Both the position numbers and the translations under genes were made by a program. The notes below the pieces were generated by a model. The model was not told the DNA's origin. It did not search any database and saw nothing but the letters and a program-made list of their open reading frames with translations. 64,000 nt of DNA from Pedobacter schmidteae (GTDB taxonomy: Bacteria; Bacteroidota; Bacteroidia; Sphingobacteriales; Sphingobacteriaceae), in assembly GCF_900564155.1 (NCBI RefSeq), contig NZ_LS999839.1, positions 310,001 to 374,000 on the forward strand, written 5' to 3'. Position 1 is the stretch's first letter. Every line of letters starts with the position of its first letter. Shown here in pieces: positions 50,103-58,457 of the stretch.

Positions 50103-50173
50103 TTGTCCGACCTGGATTCGAACCAAGACAAACGGTACCAAAAACCGTTGTACTACCCTTATACTATCGGACA
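50103..50173 (-). tRNA. tRNA-Gln (anticodon TTG)
   Basis: The 71-nt gene folds fully. Acceptor arms TGTCCGA and TCGGACA pair perfectly. The anticodon stem is ACGGT/ACCGT with a 7-base loop TTTTGGT, which gives TTG at positions 34-36, and the T arm is CTTGG-TTCGAAT-CCAGG (one G-T pair). The discriminator base is A, and CCA is not encoded. It reads Gln codons CAA and CAG. Confidence 0.95.
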
Positions 50174-50225
50174 ATCTTCCCTTTTTAAAGCTTCTTTCGA
50201 AAAAGAGTTGCTTTGAAATGGAATG

Positions 50226-50255
50226 CAAATGTACGCACATTTTTTGTTTTTGCAA
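50226..50255 (-). promoter_or_regulatory. promoter of tRNA-Gln
   Basis: On the minus strand this reads TTG (50253-50255), 19 bases, then TACATTTG (50226-50233), a full match to the Bacteroidota consensus. The predicted start lies about 45-50 bases before the mature tRNA 5' end. Confidence 0.82.
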
Positions 50256-50434
50256 GAGGTGCCACAAAAAAAAATGAAATATTTTCAACCTTCTTTCGGC
50301 AAAAGGAAACAACCTCTTAAAAATGAGGAATTTGCCCTCCAATAAAAAAAACAATTATTTTAAATAAAATTTTCGCCATCCATTCCTGGGCCCGCTTAGC
50401 CTTCCTCCCTTGCAAGAAATAAATGTTTCTTCTT

Positions 50435-50495
50435 CTTCACATATCCTTCACACCAAACCCACAAACAGGTACTTTTTTGTGAAGAATAGGTGAAG
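50435..50495. repeat. 18-bp imperfect inverted repeat
   Basis: cttcacatatccttcaca (50435-50452) and the reverse complement of 50478-50495 match in 16 of 18 bases, with a 25-base spacer. Each arm itself contains two cttcac/ttcaca units, so the site also reads as four gtgaa-type half-sites. It lies about 150 bases upstream of the DUF2723 gene. Confidence 0.5.
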
Positions 50496-50644
50496 AGGGT
50501 GTGAATCATGTGATGAATATGACCTCAAAGAACTATTAAAAAATGTTAAACTCAATCCTACATTGTGCTACTCTCAATCTTATTCTTTATTTTCGGCTGC
50601 GTTTTTAATCGCCCTTTGGCAAACATTAACTATTCAATAAAGAA

Positions 50645-53600
50645 ATGAATTATTCAAAAATCAATAATCTTACCGGCTGGCTCTGCTTTCTCATTGCTAC
50701 TGTAACCTATATTTTAACTTTAGAACCATCCGTAAGTTTTTGGGATTGTGGTGAGTTTATTGCTTCTGCTTATAAAATGCAGGTTGTGCACCAACCCGGT
50801 GCTCCATTATTCTTGATGATCCAACGCTTTTTCTCCATTTTCGCATTCGGCGACACACAGAAAATTGCTTACTTCATGAATGTGGGCTCGGCCATTGCAA
50901 GTGCTGCAACCATCTTGTTCCTGTTCTGGACCATCACCGCTTTTGCTAAAAAAATCCTGATCAAAGAAGGTCAGGAAATTTCCAAAGCTGATATGATTGC
51001 CATTATGGGGTCGGGAGTAGTAGGCGCTCTGGCCTATACTTTCTCGGACAGCTTCTGGTTTTCGGCAGTTGAATCTGAAGTATATGCTTTATCATCATTA
51101 TTTACAGCTATTGTTTTCTGGGGAATTTTAAAATGGGAGGCCCATGCCAACGAGCCAGGCTCAGACAGATGGTTACTTTTCATTGCCTATATCATGGGCT
51201 TGTCCATAGGTATCCACTTACTGAACTTATTAACCATCCCGGCAATAGCCTTTGTTTACTACTTCAAAAAAACAGCAAAAACAAGCACCTCAGGAATTGT
51301 TAAAACAGCAGCCATAGGTGTACTGATCCTTGCTTTTATTCAATATGGTATTATACAATACCTGGTTTCATTTGGTGCCTATTTTGATCTTTTCTTTGTC
51401 AACACACTTGGAATGGGCTTTGGTACAGGCGTATTGTTCTTCGCCATTTTATTAATAGGCGGACTAGTCTGGGGTATCCGCTATTCCATCAAACATCAGA
51501 AAAGGGTGTTAAACCTGGCGTTGCTTTCAACCACATTAATCATCTTCGGATATTGCTCATTCGCCATGATTATCATTCGCGCCAAAGCTGATCCAAACCT
51601 AAACAACAGTGATCCGGACAATGCTTTCTCATTCCTAAGCTATTTGAACAGGGAGCAGTATGGCGACAGACCTTTATTATTTGGCCCTAATTATAATTCA
51701 CAAAAAGTAAATCTTACGCAAGGCAAAACCTTATATAGAAAAGGTGATGAAAAGTATGAAGTAGCTGGTAAAAAGACCGACTATGAATACGACAGGACCA
51801 CTCCTTTCCCAAGGATGTATAGTGACGATCAGCGGCATATAGACTATTATAAAGACATGATGGGCTTTGACGATAGCCATTTCCCTAGCCTGTTTGATAA
51901 CATTGGCTTCCTGTTCAAATACCAGGTAGGTCAGATGTATATGCGCTATTTTATGTGGAATTTTGTGGGCCGTCAAAATGACGATCAGGGACAGGGTAGT
52001 TTATACGAAGGCCAATGGTTAAGTGGTGTTAAACCGATTGATGCCATCATGCTTGGCGATCAGAAGCACCTGCCACCATCTATATCAGATAGCAATGCTT
52101 ATAACCGCTTCTTCTTTTTACCCTTAATATTAGGTTTAATTGGTGCCATCTGGCAATTTCAGCGCAACCAGAAAGACGCAGGTATCGTAGCCTTATTATT
52201 TTTCTTTACAGGACTAGCCATTGTACTCTATCTGAACCAGAAACCAATGGAGCCCCGCGAAAGGGATTATGCATATGCCGGCTCTTTTTATGCTTTTGCC
52301 ATATGGATAGGCCTCGGCGTATTGGCCATCAGAGAATGGCTCTTTAAAAAGCTTACTCCTGCTACGGGAGCTGTACTTGCTACTACAGCAGGTTTATTTG
52401 CCGCTCCCGTAATTATGGCTGCCCAGGGTTGGGACGACCACGATCGCTCGACCAAAATGGTAGCACACGATATTGCTGTCGATTACCTGCAGTCATGTGC
52501 CCCTAATGCCATACTGTTTACTTATGGGGACAACGATACTTATCCATTATGGTATGCTCAGGAAGTAGAAAATATCAGGCCCGACATCAGGTTGGTTAAC
52601 CTAAGCTTGTTTGATACAGATTGGTATATCAATGGCATGAAACGCGTACAAAACGAATCGGAGCCATTACCTATATCGATGAAACCCGGCCAGTATGTGC
52701 AAGGGGTTAGAGATGTAATGTATTATCAGGATTACAAAATTGCCGGACCTGTAGAACTGAACAACATCCTCGGTATTCTGCTTTCTGAAGATCCGGAAGA
52801 CAAGCTGCCTTTACAGGATGGAAGCAGAGAAAACTTTATTCCTACCAAAAACTTTAAGCTGACTGTAAATAAAGCCGATGTAATTAAAAACGGAGCGGTA
52901 AATACTGCCGACTCAAGCAAAATAGCGCCGGCACTGGAATGGACCTTCAATAAAAACTATGTAACTAAAGGAACACTGGCCTTTTTTGATATCCTGGTAC
53001 ACAACAACTGGAAACGCCCTATCTATTTTGCCAGTACCGTACCTTCTGATCAGTACAATGGCTTAGATAACTACCTGTATAATGAAGGCCTGGCTTTACG
53101 TTTGATGCCTTTAAAAGCAGATACCTCGGCAAATAAACCAGAATTGGTTAACACACCTGTGCTTTACAAAAATGTAATGGACAAATTTGTATGGGGTAAT
53201 GTAAAAAATGCAAAATACCTTGATCCTCAGTCTTCAGACGATATCTCTATATTTACCAATGTATTTAACAATACCATATCAGGTTTAATCAGGGAAAATA
53301 GAGCAGCCGATGCAAAAAAAGCTGCCGACCGCTATTTTGAAGTAATGCCTGATCGCTTTTATGGAATGCGTTCGATGATGGGTGCTTATTTCATGGCCGA
53401 AAATCTCTACCTGCTGGGTGATGCGAAGAGAGCAAATGCTTTGATTGAAAAATCTGCAGCTTTTATTCAGAAAGAATTGACTTACCTGGCCGATGTTTCT
53501 GAAAGCAAACGCAAATTTATTGGTGGACAAAATGTTCAGCTAGGCTTATCATTCCTCAACCAGATGTCTAAAACTGCCGCCCAGCACCAACAAACAAAAC

Positions 53601-53671
53601 TGAGCGAAAGTTTAAATCATCAGTTTGAAGGACTTGAAGCACGGTTCTCGGCGTATTTTAGCCCGCAATAA
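50645..53671 (+). CDS. DUF2723 glycosyltransferase-like membrane protein (possible O-mannosyltransferase)
   Basis: The 1008-residue protein has a run of about a dozen membrane helices in its first 600 residues. The first external loop holds LEPSVSFWDCGEFIASAYKM, whose Asp and Glu resemble the acidic motif of GT-C enzymes. The last 400 residues are mostly soluble and include a helical repeat part near 890-980 (ADAKKAADRYFEVMPDRFYG). The family is DUF2723; its human relative TMEM260 is a protein O-mannosyltransferase. A role in lipid-linked sugar transfer to proteins in the periplasm is inferred. It is a single gene followed by the inverted-repeat block. Confidence 0.78.
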   Translation: MNYSKINNLTGWLCFLIATVTYILTLEPSVSFWDCGEFIASAYKMQVVHQPGAPLFLMIQRFFSIFAFGDTQKIAYFMNVGSAIASAATILFLFWTITAFAKKILIKEGQEISKADMIAIMGSGVVGALAYTFSDSFWFSAVESEVYALSSLFTAIVFWGILKWEAHANEPGSDRWLLFIAYIMGLSIGIHLLNLLTIPAIAFVYYFKKTAKTSTSGIVKTAAIGVLILAFIQYGIIQYLVSFGAYFDLFFVNTLGMGFGTGVLFFAILLIGGLVWGIRYSIKHQKRVLNLALLSTTLIIFGYCSFAMIIIRAKADPNLNNSDPDNAFSFLSYLNREQYGDRPLLFGPNYNSQKVNLTQGKTLYRKGDEKYEVAGKKTDYEYDRTTPFPRMYSDDQRHIDYYKDMMGFDDSHFPSLFDNIGFLFKYQVGQMYMRYFMWNFVGRQNDDQGQGSLYEGQWLSGVKPIDAIMLGDQKHLPPSISDSNAYNRFFFLPLILGLIGAIWQFQRNQKDAGIVALLFFFTGLAIVLYLNQKPMEPRERDYAYAGSFYAFAIWIGLGVLAIREWLFKKLTPATGAVLATTAGLFAAPVIMAAQGWDDHDRSTKMVAHDIAVDYLQSCAPNAILFTYGDNDTYPLWYAQEVENIRPDIRLVNLSLFDTDWYINGMKRVQNESEPLPISMKPGQYVQGVRDVMYYQDYKIAGPVELNNILGILLSEDPEDKLPLQDGSRENFIPTKNFKLTVNKADVIKNGAVNTADSSKIAPALEWTFNKNYVTKGTLAFFDILVHNNWKRPIYFASTVPSDQYNGLDNYLYNEGLALRLMPLKADTSANKPELVNTPVLYKNVMDKFVWGNVKNAKYLDPQSSDDISIFTNVFNNTISGLIRENRAADAKKAADRYFEVMPDRFYGMRSMMGAYFMAENLYLLGDAKRANALIEKSAAFIQKELTYLADVSESKRKFIGGQNVQLGLSFLNQMSKTAAQHQQTKLSESLNHQFEGLEARFSAYFSPQ

Positions 53672-53681
53672 AGGGAAAACC

Positions 53682-53758
53682 CGCATTCTGCTCTCCGGCT
53701 GCATAATTTGGCTCTGAAAAAGAGCCAAACAACGCTATGTCGGTTCGCAGAACACTCG
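53682..53758 (+). repeat. 77-bp hairpin repeat, copy B
   Basis: It starts cgcattctgctctccgg, 10 bases after the DUF2723 stop. Inside is a perfect 8-bp stem ttggctct/agagccaa (53708-53715 with 53721-53728), then aacgctatgtcgg, and it ends cagaacactcg. The reverse complement of copy C matches it at about 71 of 77 positions, with most differences in the inner stem. Confidence 0.85.
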
Positions 53759-54060
53759 TTTTCTACTAACAACAGAATAGCAAAGTGGGTTAGTAGTTAG
53801 CGTGTCTCTTGTTGAAGTTGGCTGATCAGAGTACCCCTTGTTGGGGCGATCGGAGAGTTCTTTATTGGATATGAATGATGAAGCACCTTTACTGGAATCA
53901 CCGCTTCTTTTGTAATAACAACATAGCAAAAAAAGGCCTGCAATTATATTGCAGGCCTTTTTCATCAGGATTAATTAACATATCAATCTTTATATTCTTC
54001 GGAGTTACCCCCTCTAAACTATATAATCTACTTGCTTCTCATGCTATAGTCAGGCGGAAG
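53759..54060. other. 302-bp core between inverted copies B and C
   Basis: This core holds one bidirectional terminator (53930-53962) and no gene I can support. Two small open frames, one on each strand, both end by reading into a repeat arm and give the same end residues (RKRVFCEPT), which is a by-product of the inverted repeats. It includes a short palindrome at ccccttgttgggg. Confidence 0.5.
53930..53962. terminator. bidirectional terminator between DUF2723 and accA
   Basis: aaaaaggcctgcaa (53930-53943) and ttgcaggccttttt (53949-53962) form a 14-bp perfect stem around a 5-base loop ttata. A-runs and T-runs flank it on both sides. Confidence 0.88.
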
Positions 54061-54137
54061 CGAGTGTTCTGTGAACCGACATAGCGTTGTTTGACGGTTT
54101 TTCAGCGGCAAATTATGCAGCCGGAGAGCAGAATGCG
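54061..54137 (-). repeat. 77-bp hairpin repeat, copy C (inverted relative to copy B)
   Basis: It is the same unit as copy B on the other strand. Its outer end lies six bases before the stop of accA. The inner stem has changed (ttgccg with cgtcaa on the minus strand), with one mismatched pair. Confidence 0.85.
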
Positions 54138-54143
54138 AGCTTA

Positions 54144-55106
54144 TTACTCGTTGACAACCCCCATCGCACAGAATTTATCAATCCTTGCAGCGATCATCTT
54201 CTCTGTCTTTTCTTTTTTAAGGACTTTTAAATCTGCTATAATTTGAGTTTTGACAGTTTGCGCCATCAGCTCAGGGTTTTGATGTGCCCCTCCCAGTGGT
54301 TCTTTAATGATCCCGTCTATCAGTTTATTTTTAAACATATCATCTGAGGTCAATTTCAAACATTCTGCAGCACGTTCTTTGTAATCCCAACTTCTCCATA
54401 AAATAGACGAGCAGGACTCCGGAGAGATTACCGAATACCAGGTATGTTCCAGCATATATACCTTATCGCCAATACCAATACCCAATGCACCTCCTGATGC
54501 ACCCTCACCTACCACAAAGCAGATAATAGGAACTTTCAGGACAGACATCTCCAGCAAGTTACGGGCAATTGCCTCGCCTTGTCCACGTTCTTCAGCTTCC
54601 AGCCCAGGATAGGCACCCATAGTATCAATAAAAGAAATTACCGGCTTATTGAATTTCTCAGCCAAACGCATTAAACGCAAAGCCTTGCGGTAACCCTCAG
54701 GATTGGCCATACCAAAATTGCGGTATTGTCTTTCCTTTGTATTCTTGCCTTTCTGATGTCCAATGATCATTACGGTCTCGCCATCGATGGTTGCAAAACC
54801 TCCAATAATAGCCTTATCATCCTTAACTGTCCTGTCGCCATGCAGTTCAATAAAGTCATCACAAATCATACTGATATAATCCAGTGTTTGTGGCCTTTCA
54901 GGATGGCGGGACATTTGAACTTTTTGCCAACCCGTAAGGTGGCTATATAACGATTTCTGGGTTGCATCCAGCTTTTCTTCAAGTTCAGTTAGGGTAGCAG
55001 ACATATCTACTTTGGTTTTATCGGCAACTTGTTTAACCTTTTCAATTTGCTGTTCTAATTCAGCAATAGGTTTTTCAAAATCGAATGATGTTTTTATCTG
55101 TTCCAT
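54144..55106 (-). CDS. accA: acetyl-CoA carboxylase carboxyltransferase subunit alpha
   Basis: The 320-residue protein has a coiled N-terminus ([20 protein letters not shown]) and the carboxyltransferase core with [35 protein letters not shown], and [20 protein letters not shown]. It works with AccD to make malonyl-CoA for fatty acid synthesis in the cytoplasm. It lies 47 bases after the alpha-amylase gene on the same strand, so it could be read from the same mRNA, but the roles are unrelated. Confidence 0.97.
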   Translation of the reverse strand: MEQIKTSFDFEKPIAELEQQIEKVKQVADKTKVDMSATLTELEEKLDATQKSLYSHLTGWQKVQMSRHPERPQTLDYISMICDDFIELHGDRTVKDDKAIIGGFATIDGETVMIIGHQKGKNTKERQYRNFGMANPEGYRKALRLMRLAEKFNKPVISFIDTMGAYPGLEAEERGQGEAIARNLLEMSVLKVPIICFVVGEGASGGALGIGIGDKVYMLEHTWYSVISPESCSSILWRSWDYKERAAECLKLTSDDMFKNKLIDGIIKEPLGGAHQNPELMAQTVKTQIIADLKVLKKEKTEKMIAARIDKFCAMGVVNE

Positions 55107-55153
55107 AATCGGGCTGTAAAAATAGACATTTTATTTTAAAAACGTTATTTATT

Positions 55154-57070
55154 TCAACCACCGTTAAGCGGCATACGAGTGTAGATGTGGTACTCGCCCG
55201 GTGCCAGTGTTTTGGCATAAGTATTACTGCTTAAAGTTATTGTTCCGCCCGACAGTACATCATACCATGTTCCGGCAGACTTAAAATCTATGCTGGCATC
55301 CTTGCTGCTGACATCAAAATTCCCCAATACCACCATTGTATTTGCACCTTCAACAAGCCGGATATATTTTATTCCACCAGCAAGACTATAGCTGGCATCG
55401 GCAGCATTAAAAATACCATTTTTCTTTTTCAGGTTAATAAGTTTTGCATAGGCATTGTATAGGGCCCTGCGCTCGGCCTGATCAAAATACTCCCAGCGAA
55501 TGGGCTTATTTCCTGTCCGGCCATTGTGATTGATACTCACATCGTAACCCAGCTCCTCAAACTGCCAGATCATTTTTGGTCCCGGGATGGCCAATAAAAA
55601 TGCCGCTGCCATTTCCTCCCGTTTCAATGCAACCGTCAGATTTTTTACATCATAAGTACCCGAAGTATTTCCATAAGCCAGGTTTTTAAACATGGTCCGT
55701 TCTTCATCATGGCTTTCTATAAAATTAATCAGGTTTTCGGACTTGCCAAAGCCATGTCTGGCAAAAAAAGCCCAGGAAAAATCAGAGTTGTCCAGCCAGC
55801 CCATGGTTGCCTCGTTCATGTTTACATTCAATCCGTTCCAAAGCATTATCCCCTCATCAGCCAATACCTTTTCTTCGGTTGCATCGGCAAAATGTTCCAG
55901 TATAACGTAAAAGTTATTGGCATCAATGCTCTTAATATAATTGTTATACTCCTTCCAAATGGCTACCCTGCTGGCATCGTAGGCACTAAAGGAAGCGTCA
56001 TCTGCAGACACTTTCTGAGTAAATCCCTTCGACAGGTCAAACCTGAAACCATCAATCTTATACTCTTGCATCCAAAATTTCATTACATTTTTGGAAAAGG
56101 TTTTTGTTGCGGCACTTTCGTGGTTAAAATCGTAGCCTACATTAAAAGGGTGAGTATCCGATCGGGTATTAAACCAGGGGCTAATGGCCAGGGGTCGGGC
56201 AGATGGCTGATCAAAATAGAGCTGCACCATAGGCGATTGGCCAAAAGAATGGTTCAGTACCATGTCCAGGATAACAGCAATCCCCTTGCCATGGCATTCA
56301 TCAATAAATTGCTGAAGTGCTGTTTTTGTTCCGTAATATTTATCTGGCGCAAAATAAAAAGAAGGATTATATCCCCAGCTTAAATTACCCTCAAACTCAT
56401 TCACAGGCATCAGTTCGATCGCATTAATACCCAAACCTACCAGGTAATCTAATTTTTGCAAAGTTGAAGTATAACTGTGGTCTGCTGTAAAATCCCTTAC
56501 CAGCAGTTCGTAAATCACCAGGTTATTCTTTGCTGGCCTGTTAAATCCAGTAGTATTTTTCCAACTGTAAACAGACTGTTTAGCCTGCATTACGCTCACA
56601 ATTCCGGTAGTTTTGCCTGTTGGATAGGCCTTTAGACCCGGATAGGTCGAATTACTGATGAAACTGTCATTAGCAGGATCAAGAATTTTTTCGCAATAAG
56701 GGTCGGCTACTTTCAAATCGCCATCCACCAGAAACTGGTAAGCATATTCGATGTCAGGGTTCAGGTTATCCAATTGTACCCACCAGATGTTGCCATCGGC
56801 TGTATTTTTCATAGCCAGCCCCTGCCAGTTATTAAACTCGCCAATTAAAGCTACAGATTTTTTAAAGGGCGCATATAAAGTTACAATAGCCGATGTACCA
56901 TTATTGATAAATACCACACCATCTTTTGCCGCAGCGGGCAGCGTCGGATCAACGGGTGGCGTAACAGGCGGCCCTGGGGTTACCGGCTGTTCCGGCTGGG
57001 GAGTAACCTTATCTTTTTTGCATGCGGTGGCCAATACCGATAAAATCAGTAGCAGATAAATCCTTCTCAT
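55154..57070 (-). CDS. GH13 alpha-amylase, surface lipoprotein
   Basis: The 638-residue protein has a lipoprotein signal with LATAC at residues 13-17, then a Pro-rich linker (EQPVTPGPPVTPPVDP). An N-terminal E-set/CBM48-like part (VTLYAPFKKSVALIGEFNNW) leads into the GH13 barrel. Its catalytic residues lie in DGFRFDLSKGF (nucleophile Asp), FYVILEHFAD (Glu) and FIESHDEERTMF (Asp). Attached to a membrane by a lipid, it should cut starch or maltodextrin outside the inner membrane. It is the last gene of the alpha-glucan operon, 4 bases after the transporter gene. Confidence 0.88.
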   Translation of the reverse strand: MRRIYLLLILSVLATACKKDKVTPQPEQPVTPGPPVTPPVDPTLPAAAKDGVVFINNGTSAIVTLYAPFKKSVALIGEFNNWQGLAMKNTADGNIWWVQLDNLNPDIEYAYQFLVDGDLKVADPYCEKILDPANDSFISNSTYPGLKAYPTGKTTGIVSVMQAKQSVYSWKNTTGFNRPAKNNLVIYELLVRDFTADHSYTSTLQKLDYLVGLGINAIELMPVNEFEGNLSWGYNPSFYFAPDKYYGTKTALQQFIDECHGKGIAVILDMVLNHSFGQSPMVQLYFDQPSARPLAISPWFNTRSDTHPFNVGYDFNHESAATKTFSKNVMKFWMQEYKIDGFRFDLSKGFTQKVSADDASFSAYDASRVAIWKEYNNYIKSIDANNFYVILEHFADATEEKVLADEGIMLWNGLNVNMNEATMGWLDNSDFSWAFFARHGFGKSENLINFIESHDEERTMFKNLAYGNTSGTYDVKNLTVALKREEMAAAFLLAIPGPKMIWQFEELGYDVSINHNGRTGNKPIRWEYFDQAERRALYNAYAKLINLKKKNGIFNAADASYSLAGGIKYIRLVEGANTMVVLGNFDVSSKDASIDFKSAGTWYDVLSGGTITLSSNTYAKTLAPGEYHIYTRMPLNGG

Positions 57071-57074
57071 TAGC

Positions 57075-58448
57075 TTATGGTTTAAGTTCTTCTATAGCAA
57101 GCTTGTCCGCCAAAATCTGATCAACTTTTCGCGGTTCTTTAATAAAAACATAGCAAATTACAGCGGCTACAATCATCAGTGCCCCACCCAGTTGCACCGC
57201 CAGCAACCTATCATTGTGCAACACCTCCCGCATCAACCAGCCAAAACCCAATGAGGCAATGATTTCGGGCAGCACAATAAAAAAGTTAAAAATGCCCATA
57301 TAAATACCAATCTTATCTTTAGGTAATGAGCCACTTAGCATGGCATAAGGCATGGATAAAATACTGGCCCAGGCCACACCAACACCGGTCATACATACAT
57401 AAAGCATATTTTTCTCATGCACCCAGGCTACACTGATGAGCCCCAAAGCGCCACAAAGCAGGCATAAGGCATGGGTGCTTTTACGTCCCAACTTATCGGC
57501 TATTTTAGGCAATACCAATGCAAACAAAAAGGTAACTACGCTGTAGTAAGCCAAGGTCAAGCTGCCAAAATCGGCACCATATGCATACACGGGGTCACTG
57601 GCATCTTTACCACCAAAAACATTTACCGCAACAGCAGTTGTATAATAAAACCACATTAAAAACAGGCCTGGCCAGGTAAAAAACTGAACCAGCGAAACAA
57701 TCTGCATCCGCTTGGGCATATTCATTAAAGAATGCCAGATCTCTTTTGCCCCCGCACCAAATCCCTTATTACTTTCCAATACCTTTTCCTTAAAATCAAC
57801 ATCCGAGGGTGGATACTCTTTGGTGGTAAAAACAGTATATAAAACCGCAGCCAGAAAGAAAAAGGCACCAATATAAAATGAAAATTTTACGTTTTCGGGG
57901 ATATTGCCTTGTGCAGCAGTATTGCTCAAATGAAAAACATTGTTCATTAACCAGGGCAGAGCCGAAGCGATACTACCGCCTAATCCTATCATCATGCTTT
58001 GCATAATAAAGCCCCGATTTACTTGCGCATCCGGCAATTTATCGGTCACAAATGCTCTAAAAGGCTCCATGGCCACATTACCGGCAACATCGAGAATCCA
58101 AAGCAAACCTGCAGCCATCCACAGCGCACTGCTATGCGGCATAAACACCAATGCAATGGAACTGATAATGGCCCCTATCATAAAATAAGGTCTTCTTCGG
58201 CCCCAGCGAGGATGCCATGTACGATCGCTCAGGTAACCGATGATGGGCTGCACCAATAAGCCCGTTAACGGAGCAGCCAAAAACAACAAAGGAACCTGAT
58301 CCGGATTAGCACCCAGATTTTCATAAATACGCCCCATATTGGCGCGCTGCAAATCCCACCCAAACTGAATGCCGAAAAAGCCGACACTCATGTTGACAAT
58401 CTGGACTAAACTTAGCTTAGGGTTTTCAGTAATTGTTTTCAGGCTCAT
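57075..58448 (-). CDS. MFS sugar transporter (SLC45/GPH-like)
   Basis: The 457-residue protein has twelve membrane segments and the motif GYLSDRTWHPRWGRRRPYFM, which is the RWGRRRP type of SLC45 and related sugar:H+ symporters. Its helix-1 region begins VNMSVGFFGIQFGWDLQRAN. It should bring maltose or short maltooligosaccharides across the inner membrane with protons. It lies between the two amylase genes with 9- and 4-base gaps. Confidence 0.87.
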   Translation of the reverse strand: MSLKTITENPKLSLVQIVNMSVGFFGIQFGWDLQRANMGRIYENLGANPDQVPLLFLAAPLTGLLVQPIIGYLSDRTWHPRWGRRRPYFMIGAIISSIALVFMPHSSALWMAAGLLWILDVAGNVAMEPFRAFVTDKLPDAQVNRGFIMQSMMIGLGGSIASALPWLMNNVFHLSNTAAQGNIPENVKFSFYIGAFFFLAAVLYTVFTTKEYPPSDVDFKEKVLESNKGFGAGAKEIWHSLMNMPKRMQIVSLVQFFTWPGLFLMWFYYTTAVAVNVFGGKDASDPVYAYGADFGSLTLAYYSVVTFLFALVLPKIADKLGRKSTHALCLLCGALGLISVAWVHEKNMLYVCMTGVGVAWASILSMPYAMLSGSLPKDKIGIYMGIFNFFIVLPEIIASLGFGWLMREVLHNDRLLAVQLGGALMIVAAVICYVFIKEPRKVDQILADKLAIEELKP

Positions 58449-58457
58449 TTAATTAAT

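Larger units (their letters stand above)
50174..50644. other. gene-free stretch of 471 bp upstream of the DUF2723 gene
   Basis: It holds the tRNA-Gln promoter, an 18-bp imperfect inverted repeat (50435-50495) and A/T-rich sequence. No open reading frame here looks real. No clear promoter for the plus-strand gene at 50645 was found. Confidence 0.6.

Noticed and set aside
50076..50354. Minus-strand open frame of 92 codons over the tRNA-Gln gene
   Set aside because: It reads through the tRNA, its promoter and its terminator; the tRNA structure is complete, so the frame is a by-product.
53735..54084. Two small open frames in the core between copies B and C
   Set aside because: Both end by reading into the inverted arms and share the same last residues for that reason; neither has family features or a promoter.
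53672..54143. Target-site duplication flanking the 77-bp repeat pair
   Set aside because: I compared the bases just outside both ends and found no matching direct repeat, so transposition is not shown.
55709..56383. Plus-strand frame of 224 codons opposite the lipoprotein amylase
   Set aside because: It lies opposite the GH13 barrel with its three catalytic motifs; no family features were seen.
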